DNA of 6,648 nt. It comes from Rhodoferax sp. (lineage in GTDB: Bacteria > Pseudomonadota > Gammaproteobacteria > Burkholderiales > Burkholderiaceae_C). The notes below the pieces were generated by a model, which saw only the letters and a program-made list of their open reading frames with translations, made no database searches and was not told where the DNA came from. A program made the translations under genes and the position numbers. Within the stretch, counting starts at the first letter, position 1. Each line of letters begins with the position of its first letter. Of this stretch, positions 1-6,139 are shown piece by piece. The stretch lies in the NCBI GenBank assembly GCA_028292305.1, contig JAQGMQ010000710.1, forward strand, positions 1 through 6,648. Direction: 5' to 3'.

Positions 1-144
1 CCGGGCTGGCGTGAAGGCCGCCGCGAAGACTGGCGCGATGACCGCCGTGGCCCCCCCGGTCACGCGTATGGCCATGACAAACATGACAAACACGGTCGTG
101 ACGACGACCGTGGACGACGCGGCGATCGCGACGATCGCCGGTGA
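1..144 (+). CDS. 3' end of a gene with an Arg/Asp/Gly/His-rich charged C-terminal tail (partial, unknown function)
   Basis: The first plus-strand frame is open from base 1 to a TGA at 142-144 and gives 47 residues of strongly biased composition, almost all Arg, Asp, Gly and His with a few Trp and Pro. It includes a perfect 9-bp tandem duplication (73-81 and 82-90) encoding HDKHDK. The start lies outside the window. Such charged, low-complexity tails occur in small exported or periplasmic proteins of Burkholderiales, but no domain is visible and I do not recognise the family. It converges on the carboxylase gene with 52 nt between the two stop codons, so it is not part of the operon. The call rests on the open frame and the repeated charge pattern only; a chance open frame in GC-rich DNA is possible. 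Confidence 0.5.
   Translation, partial: PGWREGRREDWRDDRRGPPGHAYGHDKHDKHGRDDDRGRRGDRDDRR
120..140. repeat. Inverted repeat (9-bp arms, 3-nt loop) just before the stop codon of the plus-strand gene
   Basis: The arms CGGCGATCG (120-128) and CGATCGCCG (132-140) are perfect reverse complements around the loop CGA. The structure ends one base before the TGA at 142-144, so it is coding for the plus-strand gene. It lies 57 bp past the carboxylase stop codon on the other strand. It could act as a bidirectional stem for transcript ends, but neither strand has the T-run of a standard intrinsic terminator after it. It may simply reflect GATCG-rich codons for Asp-Arg repeats. Terminator function is a weak inference. 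Confidence 0.35.
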
Positions 145-196
145 GCTGACTTGAGCTGCGCTTTGTCCTAGCACAGGCGCTCGATAGTCTGAGCGA
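145..196. other. Intergenic gap between two convergent genes
   Basis: These 52 bp separate the stop codon of the plus-strand gene from the stop codon of the carboxylase gene. The only structure seen is a weak stem, CGCTC (178-182) with GAGCG (191-195), around an 8-nt loop and without a T-run. No convincing terminator, promoter or small gene is visible. Confidence 0.6.
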
Positions 197-3100
197 TCAG
201 GCCTGGATCACCGACACGGCCTGGCCCGCCGCCACGGCGCCGCCTTCGCGGCAGGCCATGCGCAGCACCCGGCCGGCACACGGCGCGCTCACGGTGAACT
301 CCATCTTCATCGACTCGACGATCACCAGCGCATCACCCTCGGCCACCACATCGCCTTCCTGCACCAGCAGCTTCCAGACGCTGCCCGGCACGGCCGTAGC
401 CACGGCCCGCGCGCCGGCTGGCAAGTCATCGGCTGATGCGGCGCTGGCCGGCAGCTCCACTTCCCCCACGTATTCGGCCTGGCCGGCCACGCGCCAGCGT
501 TCGCGCTCGGCGGCGAAGGCCTGCGCCTGCAAGGCCTTGAAGGCGCCGATGTCGTTCGCGTTGTCGGCCAGGAAGCCCCGGTAGCCGCGCAGGCTGAACG
601 TGCCTTCTTCCACCCGCAGCGGATACCGCCCGGCGGGGAAGTCGCGGCGGATCTGCAGCAGTTCTTCCTCACCCACCGGGTAGAAGCGGATCTGGTCGAA
701 GAAGCGCAGCAGCCAGGGCTTGCCGGCCTCGAACGCCGGTGCGCCGCTGTCCGCGTCGCGCCAGCGGTTCCACATCTGCAGCGTGCGGCCGACGAACTGG
801 TAGCCGCCCGGGCCTTCCATGCCGTAGACACACAGGTAGGCGCCGCCGATGCCCACGGCGTTCTCGGGTGTCCAGGTGCGGGCCGGGTTGTACTTGGTGG
901 TCACCAGCCGGTGACGTGGGTCCAGCGGCGTGGCCACCGGCGCGCCCAGGTACACGTCGCCCAGGCCCAGCACCAGGTAGGCCGCGTCGAACACCGCGCG
1001 CTGCACGGCGGCAATGTCGGCCAGGCCGTTGATGCGGCGGATGAACTCGATGTTGCTTGGGCACCAGGGCGCATCGGGCCGCACCGACTGCATGTATTTT
1101 TCGATCGCCAGACGGGTGGAGCTGTCGTCCCATGACAGCGGCAGGTACACCGTGCGTGACGGCACCACCAGGTCGTCGGTGTCGCCCAGGGCTTCGTCCG
1201 CCGCGAACACGGCATCGATCAGCCGGGCGCGCGACAGCTGCCGCGGCTCGAAGTGGATCTGCAGCGAACGGATGCCGGGCGTCAGGTCGACGATGCCGGC
1301 CAGTTGCGCAGCCTGCAGCGCCTGCATCAGGCCGTGCACCCGCAGGCGCAGCGCGATGTCGAGCACCGCATCGCCCAGCTCCACCAGCACATAACGGTCA
1401 CCCGCCTGGCGCAACACCAGCGCCGGCTGTTCGCCGCGGGCCGGGCGTTGCGCCAGGATGGGCGAGCCCACGGCTTCCGTGCGCAGTGGAATCGACGGCG
1501 GCGTCCAGGTCAGACCATCGATGCGCCGGGCCTGCGCCGCCTGCAGCGCCATGGCTTCATCGGCGGTGACGCAGCGAAAGCGCACCACGTCGCCGGGCCG
1601 CAGCTGGCCCAGCTTCCAGCGCTCGCAGGCCAGCACCACGGCCGGGCAGACAAAGCCGCCCAGGCTTGGCCCGTCCGGCCCCAGGATGACGGGCATGTCG
1701 CCGGTGAAGTCGATCGCGCCGATGGCATAGGCGTTGTCGTGGATGTTCGAAGGATGCAGGCCGGCCTCGCCGCCGTCGCGCCGCGCCCACGTGGGCTTCG
1801 GGCCGATGAGGCGCACGCCGGTGCGACTGGAGTTGTAGTGCACCTGCCAGTCGGCCGAGAAGAACGTGGCCACGTCGGCATCGGTGAAGAAATCGGGCGC
1901 ACCGTGCGGGCCGTACAACACGGCGATGTCCCAGCGGTTGGTGTAGGCCGGCACGATGTCCCCAGGCAAAGACTTCAGCGGCGCAGCGCTGGCATCGCTG
2001 GCAACGTGCAGCATGTCGCCGGTGCGCAGTGTGCGCCCGGCGTGGCCGCCGAACTGGCCCAGCGTGAAGGTCGAGCGGCTGCCCAGGTAGAGCGGCACAT
2101 CGAAGCCGCCGCGCACCGCCAGGTAGGTGCGCGCACCGCCGCCCTGCACCGCGCCGAGCTTCAGCACGCTGCCGGCCTTGACGGTGAACGAAGTCCAGCA
2201 CGCCAGCGGTGCGCCGTCGACCGTCGCTTTCATTGCCGCACCGCAAACCGCGATCAGCGTGTCAGCGTGAAAACGCAGGCTCGGCCCGCTCAACGTGCAT
2301 TCCAGCGCGGCGGTGTGTTCCGCGTTGCCGACGAGGCGGTTCGCCAGCCGCATGGCCAGGTCGTCCATCGGCCCGCTGGGCGGCACACCCACGGCCCAGT
2401 AGCCGACGCGGCCGGGGTGGTCCTGCACGGTGGTCTGCACGCCCGAGTCGAGCACCTCCAGCGCCTGGGGCCGGTAGCTGATGCCGGCCAGGCTGGCGGT
2501 CACCATGCGGCCTTCGACGAACACCGGATCGGCCACCACCGTGCGCAGCCAACGCAGGTTGGTTTCGATGCCGGCCAGGCGGGTGGCGGCCAGTGCCGCT
2601 TGCAGCTTCTGCACGGCATCGGCGCGGTCGCTGCCGGTGACGATGAGCTTGGCGATCAGCGGGTCGTAATGCGGCGGCACCTCGCCGCCGGTGGCCACCC
2701 AGGTGTCGACCCGAACCCGCTGGGCGCCATCCGGCGATGGCCCGGCGATGGCCCCGTCCGGAAACGCCACCTCCGTCAACCCGCCCGCGCAAGGCTGGAA
2801 GTTGCGCGCCGGGTCTTCGGCATACAGCCGCACCTGGATCGAGGCGCCGCGTGGCGCGGGCACCTGCAGCTGGAACACGTCGCCGCGCGCCAGCCGCACC
2901 ATCCAGGCCACCAGGTCGACACCGGTGACCTGCTCGGTCACGCCATGCTCCACCTGTAATCGGGTGTTGACTTCGAGGAAGTAGAACGCGCCGGTGTCGG
3001 CGTCGAGCACGTATTCCACCGTGCCGGCCGAGCGGTAGTCCACGGCCTGTGCCAGCCGCACGGCGGTGGCCTGCAGCGCGGCGCGGGTCGCGTCGCCGAG

Positions 3101-3835
3101 GCCGGGCGCCGGCGTTTCCTCGATCACCTTCTGGTTGCGGCGCTGGGCCGAGCAATCGCGTTCGCCCAGCGCCACCACCGTGCCGGCGCCGTCGCCGAAC
3201 AGCTGCACTTCGATGTGCCGCGCGCGCTCGACGAACTTCTCCAGGAACAGGCCGGCGTCCTTGAAGTTGGCCTGCGCCAGCCGCTGCACGGCCTCGAAGG
3301 CCGGGCCCATCTCGGCCGCGCCGCGGATCAGCCGCATGCCGATGCCGCCGCCGCCGGCGGTGCTCTTCAGCATCACTGGGTAACCAATGCGCTCGGCCTC
3401 GGCATGGGCCTGGGCCACGTCGGCCAGCAGGCCGCTGCCGGGCAGCAAGGGCACGCCTTGCGCCTCGGCCAGCGCACGCGCGGTGTGCTTCAGGCCGAAC
3501 GCGCGCATCTGCGCGGCGGTCGGCCCGATGAAGGCGATGCCCGCGTCCTCAACCGCCTGGGCGAAGGCCGGGTTTTCCGACAGGAAGCCGTAGCCGGGGT
3601 GGATGGCACCGGCCCCCGTGGCGCGCGCCGCGTCGAGGATGCGCTGCGGATCGAGGTAGCTCTGCGCGGCGGGCGCCGGGCCGATGCAGACGCTGGCATC
3701 GGCCATGGCCACATGCAGTGCGTCGGCATCGGCTTCGGAATACACGGCCACCGAGCGCAGGCCCAGCGCCTTCAGGGTCGTGATGATGCGGCAGGCGATG
3801 GCGCCGCGGTTGGCGATCAGAACGGTATCGAACAT
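197..3835 (-). CDS. uca: Biotin-dependent urea carboxylase family enzyme, probably guanidine carboxylase
   Basis: This 1212-aa cytoplasmic enzyme carboxylates urea or guanidine using ATP, bicarbonate and a covalently bound biotin. The biotin carboxylase domain (about 1-450) has HPGYGF (79-84), the Gly-rich loop GGGGIGM (161-167), ERDCS and RRNQK (225-236), and EVNTRLQVEH (288-297). K116, K157, K236, E274, E288, N290, R292 and R336 match the known active-site set of biotin carboxylase. A KipA/AHS2-like half (about 460-770, with DHPGRVGYW and HPSNIHDNAY) and a KipI/AHS1-like half (about 805-1020) form the carboxyltransferase. The biotin carrier domain (about 1145-1212) carries ESMKM, with biotinyl Lys1177. 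There is no fused allophanate hydrolase domain, unlike yeast urea amidolyase. Length is typical of the bacterial enzyme. The start MFDTVLIANRG is the canonical family N-terminus, although no Shine-Dalgarno is visible before it. Asp709 (AIDFTGD) and the two UAAP genes upstream favour guanidine as substrate; urea remains possible. Confidence 0.95.
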   Translation of the reverse strand: MFDTVLIANRGAIACRIITTLKALGLRSVAVYSEADADALHVAMADASVCIGPAPAAQSYLDPQRILDAARATGAGAIHPGYGFLSENPAFAQAVEDAGIAFIGPTAAQMRAFGLKHTARALAEAQGVPLLPGSGLLADVAQAHAEAERIGYPVMLKSTAGGGGIGMRLIRGAAEMGPAFEAVQRLAQANFKDAGLFLEKFVERARHIEVQLFGDGAGTVVALGERDCSAQRRNQKVIEETPAPGLGDATRAALQATAVRLAQAVDYRSAGTVEYVLDADTGAFYFLEVNTRLQVEHGVTEQVTGVDLVAWMVRLARGDVFQLQVPAPRGASIQVRLYAEDPARNFQPCAGGLTEVAFPDGAIAGPSPDGAQRVRVDTWVATGGEVPPHYDPLIAKLIVTGSDRADAVQKLQAALAATRLAGIETNLRWLRTVVADPVFVEGRMVTASLAGISYRPQALEVLDSGVQTTVQDHPGRVGYWAVGVPPSGPMDDLAMRLANRLVGNAEHTAALECTLSGPSLRFHADTLIAVCGAAMKATVDGAPLACWTSFTVKAGSVLKLGAVQGGGARTYLAVRGGFDVPLYLGSRSTFTLGQFGGHAGRTLRTGDMLHVASDASAAPLKSLPGDIVPAYTNRWDIAVLYGPHGAPDFFTDADVATFFSADWQVHYNSSRTGVRLIGPKPTWARRDGGEAGLHPSNIHDNAYAIGAIDFTGDMPVILGPDGPSLGGFVCPAVVLACERWKLGQLRPGDVVRFRCVTADEAMALQAAQARRIDGLTWTPPSIPLRTEAVGSPILAQRPARGEQPALVLRQAGDRYVLVELGDAVLDIALRLRVHGLMQALQAAQLAGIVDLTPGIRSLQIHFEPRQLSRARLIDAVFAADEALGDTDDLVVPSRTVYLPLSWDDSSTRLAIEKYMQSVRPDAPWCPSNIEFIRRINGLADIAAVQRAVFDAAYLVLGLGDVYLGAPVATPLDPRHRLVTTKYNPARTWTPENAVGIGGAYLCVYGMEGPGGYQFVGRTLQMWNRWRDADSGAPAFEAGKPWLLRFFDQIRFYPVGEEELLQIRRDFPAGRYPLRVEEGTFSLRGYRGFLADNANDIGAFKALQAQAFAAERERWRVAGQAEYVGEVELPASAASADDLPAGARAVATAVPGSVWKLLVQEGDVVAEGDALVIVESMKMEFTVSAPCAGRVLRMACREGGAVAAGQAVSVIQA

Positions 3836-3850
3836 GGGGGCAACTCAGGA

Positions 3851-3866
3851 GGCGGGCCGTCCCGCC
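3851..3866 (-). repeat. Hairpin 1 of a tandem pair (GCGGGACG-R-CCCGC core)
   Basis: In the transcript this reads GGCGGGACGGCCCGCC: a perfect 6-bp all-GC stem with the 4-nt loop ACGG. It ends 15 nt before the carboxylase start codon. It shares a 14-nt core with the second hairpin 29 bp away, differing only by one loop base. No T-run follows it. Confidence 0.7.
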
Positions 3867-3879
3867 GGGGGGAGCGCGT

Positions 3880-3895
3880 CGCGGGTCGTCCCGCG
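3880..3895 (-). repeat. Hairpin 2 of a tandem pair (GCGGGACG-R-CCCGC core)
   Basis: In the transcript this reads CGCGGGACGACCCGCG: a perfect 6-bp all-GC stem with the 4-nt loop ACGA. It begins 19 nt after the UAAP2 stop codon. The core GCGGGACGACCCGC matches that of the downstream hairpin except for one loop position, and the outer base pair is swapped (C-G against G-C) with pairing kept. That is compensatory-looking, although only two copies are available. Confidence 0.7.
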
Positions 3896-3914
3896 GGCGT
3901 GGCGAAGTCGGCGG

Positions 3915-4568
3915 TCAGTCCCAGACCAGGAGCCGGATCGGCGTCGGGTTGTAGCCGTTGCAGGGGTTGTTCAGCTGCGGGCAGTTCGAGATCAGCACCA
4001 CCACGTCCATCTCGGCGCGCAGCTCCACGTATTTGCCTGCGCCGGAGATGCCGTCCTCGAAGCTAAGGTGGCCTTCGGGCGTGACCGGCACGTTCATGAA
4101 GAAGTTGATGTTGGGCGCGATGTCGCGCTTGCCCAGGCCCAGCAGCCCGGCTTCCGCGCAGTGGCAGATGGCATGCATGAAGCTGTCGCGGCAGCTGTGC
4201 ATGGGGCGCTTGTCGAGCGCGTACCGCACCGTGTTGCTTTCGCTGGAGCAGGCGCCGCCCAGCGTGTCGTGCCGGCCGCAGGTGTCGGCCACGATGGTCA
4301 GCATCACGCGCCCGTCGTTCGAATACAGCTTCGATCCCAGGCCCAGGTACAGCTGGCCGTTCCTGGCGATGGTGTCGGTGGCGCTGTAGCGCTCGGCCCC
4401 GTCGGCGGCGTTGTAGAACAGGGTGTCCACCGCCTGGTTGCCTTCGAGGTCGAGGATGCGCAGCGTCTGCCCGGCGCGCAGCGTGGCCATCCACGGCTCG
4501 CCGGCCAGGCAGGTCTGGTCGCGCACGGCGTGGCTGGCTTCCAGGGAACTTTCCAGCAAGGTATTCAT
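3915..4568 (-). CDS. cgdB: Urea carboxylase-associated protein UAAP2; probable carboxyguanidine deiminase subunit
   Basis: This 217-aa soluble protein belongs to the DUF1989/urea carboxylase-associated family. With its partner UAAP1 it is expected to hydrolyse carboxyguanidine to allophanate and ammonia, as shown biochemically for this pair in other bacteria. Family motifs seen are FYNAADGAERYS (51-62), HDTLGGACS (100-108), SCRDSF (125-130), NINFF (153-157) and EMDVVVLISNCPQLNNPC (186-203). The same skeleton (FYNA-ERY, HDT, RD, NFF, EMD) recurs in UAAP1, so the two are paralogues. The start is the ATG at 4568-4566, which overlaps the UAAP1 stop as ATGA and has GGAG seven bases upstream; an in-frame ATG at 4625 lies inside UAAP1 and is less likely. 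The symbol follows operon order and the A/B assignment is uncertain. It has no signal peptide or membrane segment. Confidence 0.88.
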   Translation of the reverse strand: MNTLLESSLEASHAVRDQTCLAGEPWMATLRAGQTLRILDLEGNQAVDTLFYNAADGAERYSATDTIARNGQLYLGLGSKLYSNDGRVMLTIVADTCGRHDTLGGACSSESNTVRYALDKRPMHSCRDSFMHAICHCAEAGLLGLGKRDIAPNINFFMNVPVTPEGHLSFEDGISGAGKYVELRAEMDVVVLISNCPQLNNPCNGYNPTPIRLLVWD

Positions 4569-5293
4569 GCCAAGGCTCCGCAATAACGTTCGGTGTTGGT
4601 GAAGGCGCGGCCGTTCTGTGGGCACTGCACGCGGCAGGGGTCGTCGGCGGCCACGGGGGCGGCGCGAAAGGCCGACAGGCGCACATCGGCCGGCGCGTAT
4701 TCGGCGCGCTGATCGAGCGGATGCGGCGCGCTGCTCAGCACCACCAGCGTGTCCATCTCGAAGCGCAGGTCAACAAAGTCACCGGCCAGGTTGTGGTCGG
4801 CCACATGCGTGAGCGTGCCGTCGGCGTCGGGCACCACCTTGCTGAAGAAGTTGACGCACGGCACCAGGTCGCGCACGCCCAGGCCCCACTTGGCCAGCTC
4901 GATCAGCAGGTTGTCGCGGCCGTTGCGCAGCATGGCGTTCTGGGCCTGCTGGTAGCGCCGTTCGCCGAAGCGCGCGCGCACCATGGCGGCATCGCTCACG
5001 CCGCACCAGGTGTCGTGCCAGCCCAGGCTGTCGGCGGTGATCGAGCACAACACCCGGCCCATGTCCGACTGGCAGACGTAGCCCGCGGTGAGGAAGGCCG
5101 TGTGCTGCGACTTCAGCGTGTCGGGCATGTTGTAGCGCTCGAGCGGCTGCTCGGCGTTGTAGAACAGCGCCGATACATTGGCGCCGGCCTGCAGCGCGGT
5201 CAGGCGCAGGGCCGTGCCGCGGCGCAGGCGGCCCGACCAGTGGTGGCCGCCGGGGAGCGTCTCCTCCCACAGGGTTGCGTTATCAGGTTTCAT
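4565..5293 (-). CDS. cgdA: Urea carboxylase-associated protein UAAP1; probable carboxyguanidine deiminase subunit
   Basis: This 242-aa soluble DUF1989-family protein is the longer member of the tandem pair and the likely heteromeric partner of UAAP2 in turning carboxyguanidine into allophanate and ammonia. Visible motifs are GANVSALFYNAEQPLERYN (37-55), SDMGRVLCSITADSLGWHDTWCG (76-98), GRDN (125-128), PCVNFF (145-150) and FEMDTLVVLSSAPHPLD (178-194). The C-terminal extension DPCRVQCPQNGRAFTNTERY (218-237) with C220 and C224 is absent from UAAP2 and is typical of the UAAP1 branch as I recall it. HDTWCG may contribute catalytic or metal-binding residues; this is inferred from conservation. The start ATG overlaps the ATPase stop as ATGA, with AAAGGA (5306-5301) seven bases upstream. 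The gene symbol follows operon order and the A/B mapping should be confirmed. Confidence 0.88.
   Translation of the reverse strand: MKPDNATLWEETLPGGHHWSGRLRRGTALRLTALQAGANVSALFYNAEQPLERYNMPDTLKSQHTAFLTAGYVCQSDMGRVLCSITADSLGWHDTWCGVSDAAMVRARFGERRYQQAQNAMLRNGRDNLLIELAKWGLGVRDLVPCVNFFSKVVPDADGTLTHVADHNLAGDFVDLRFEMDTLVVLSSAPHPLDQRAEYAPADVRLSAFRAAPVAADDPCRVQCPQNGRAFTNTERYCGALA
4576..4579 (-). promoter_or_regulatory. Ribosome binding site for UAAP2
   Basis: GGAG on the minus strand lies seven bases before the ATG at 4568. It sits inside the UAAP1 coding sequence and supports this start over the in-frame ATG further upstream. Confidence 0.7.
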
Positions 5294-6120
5294 GAGCTTG
5301 TCCTTTCGTCGGCGGCGTGGCTCAGCCGCTGCAGTTGTTCGAGGTCGGTCTTCATGCCGGAGGTTTCGCGGATGCGGTCCAGCAGCTGGCGCTTCAGCCG
5401 CAGGAACTCGGGCGCGAGCTTCATGTCCTGCTGGCGCCGTGCCGGCAGTGGCACGTCGTAGATGGAGTCGATGCGGCCCGGGCGCGGCGCCATCAACACC
5501 ACGCGGTGGCCGAGGTAGATGGCCTCTTCCACGTCGTGCGTGACGAAGACGATGGTGCTGCGCTCCAGGTGGTGCACATGCAGGATCAGGTCGTGCATCA
5601 CCTCGCGGGTCTGCGCATCGAGCGCGCCGAAGGGCTCGTCCATCAACAGGATCTGCGGCTTGCCCATCAGCGCGCGCGCTATGGCCACGCGCTGCTGCAT
5701 GCCGCCCGAGAGCTGGTTGGGGAAGGCGCTGGCCGAGGCCGTCAGGCCCATCAGCTGCAGCAGCGCATCGGCGCGGCCCGAGGCGGCTTCCACGTCGCCG
5801 CTGCTGCGGCCCGCGGTGTGGGCGTTCAGCTGGCGGCAGAAGCGGATGTTCTCGGCCACACGCAGCCAGGGGTAGAGGCTGTAGTGCTGGAACACCATGG
5901 CCCGGTCCTGCCCCGGCCCGGTGATGGGCCGGCCGTCGACCAGCACATCGCCGCGGCTGTGGGTTTCCAGCCCGGCCAGGGTGCGCAGCAGGGTCGACTT
6001 GCCGCAGCCCGAGGCGCCCACCAGCGTGATGAACTCGTTGTCGGCGATGCCCAGGTTCACGTCGTTGAGCGCCGCGGCTTCACCGAAGAACTTCCAGACG
6101 TTCTTGCATTCGATTTTCAT
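5290..6120 (-). CDS. ABC transporter ATP-binding protein, nitrate/sulfonate/taurine (NrtD/SsuB/TauB) class
   Basis: This 276-aa cytoplasmic ATPase should power import through the permease encoded just upstream. All nucleotide-binding motifs are intact: Walker A GASGCGKST (35-43), Q-loop Q78 in VFQHYSLYPWL, signature LSGGMQQR (137-144), Walker B ILLMDEP (157-163), D-loop GALD (165-168) and switch H195 in FVTHDVEEA. The C-terminus is about 15-20 residues longer than many SsuB-type proteins and is charged. I chose the ATG at 6120 because MKIECKNVWKFFG is the usual family N-terminus; it is 19 nt past the permease stop. An in-frame TTG at 6138 would add six residues. No strong Shine-Dalgarno precedes either. 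Sequence alone does not give the substrate, but the linked catabolic genes suggest guanidine or urea. Confidence 0.93.
   Translation of the reverse strand: MKIECKNVWKFFGEAAALNDVNLGIADNEFITLVGASGCGKSTLLRTLAGLETHSRGDVLVDGRPITGPGQDRAMVFQHYSLYPWLRVAENIRFCRQLNAHTAGRSSGDVEAASGRADALLQLMGLTASASAFPNQLSGGMQQRVAIARALMGKPQILLMDEPFGALDAQTREVMHDLILHVHHLERSTIVFVTHDVEEAIYLGHRVVLMAPRPGRIDSIYDVPLPARRQQDMKLAPEFLRLKRQLLDRIRETSGMKTDLEQLQRLSHAADERTSS
5301..5306 (-). promoter_or_regulatory. Ribosome binding site for UAAP1
   Basis: AAAGGA on the minus strand lies seven bases before the ATG at 5293, within the last codons of the ATPase gene. It fixes the UAAP1 start and fits translational coupling with the ATPase. 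Confidence 0.7.
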
Positions 6121-6139
6121 AAGCTTCGGGTTCAACAAG

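Larger units (their letters stand above)
3836..3914 (-). promoter_or_regulatory. 79-nt leader between UAAP2 and the carboxylase gene, with two tandem hairpins and no ribosome binding site
   Basis: This is the only sizeable gap inside the operon; the other junctions overlap or are under 20 nt. Read on the minus strand it holds two 6-bp-stem hairpins, then the 15 nt TCCTGAGTTGCCCCC, then ATG. No GGAG or AGGA-like sequence is present within 5-12 nt of the start codon; an AGGAGG (3847-3852) lies on the plus strand only and cannot serve this gene. The leader may hold an RNA-processing, stability or translation-control element. No promoter consensus is recognisable. Confidence 0.5.

Noticed and set aside
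122..129. The octamer GCGATCGC, which resembles the cyanobacterial HIP1 repeat.
   Set aside because: It occurs once that I noticed, within Asp-Arg codons of a GC-rich gene, and the gene content does not point to a cyanobacterium.
178..195. A possible terminator stem, CGCTC/GAGCG, next to the carboxylase stop.
   Set aside because: It has only five base pairs, an 8-nt loop and no T-run on either strand.
2731..2751. A direct repeat of CCGGCGATGG with 11-bp spacing inside the carboxylase gene.
   Set aside because: It is out of frame, short and GC-rich; the two encoded PDGA/SPDG-like stretches are ordinary loop sequence and no duplication boundary is visible.
1253..2959. A long open frame (568 codons) on the plus strand, antisense to the carboxylase gene.
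   Set aside because: It lies wholly opposite a well-supported gene, its product is a low-complexity mix of Arg, Ala, Gly, His and Gln with no motif, and GC-rich codon bias readily leaves such frames open.
4569..4625. An N-terminal extension of UAAP2 starting at the ATG at 4625.
   Set aside because: The extra 19 residues lie inside UAAP1, look unlike the family, and the ATG at 4568 has both a Shine-Dalgarno and the ATGA overlap.
6121..6138. A TTG start for the ATPase at 6138.
   Set aside because: It has no better ribosome binding site, and the ATG at 6120 gives the usual family N-terminus; it is kept only as an alternative.
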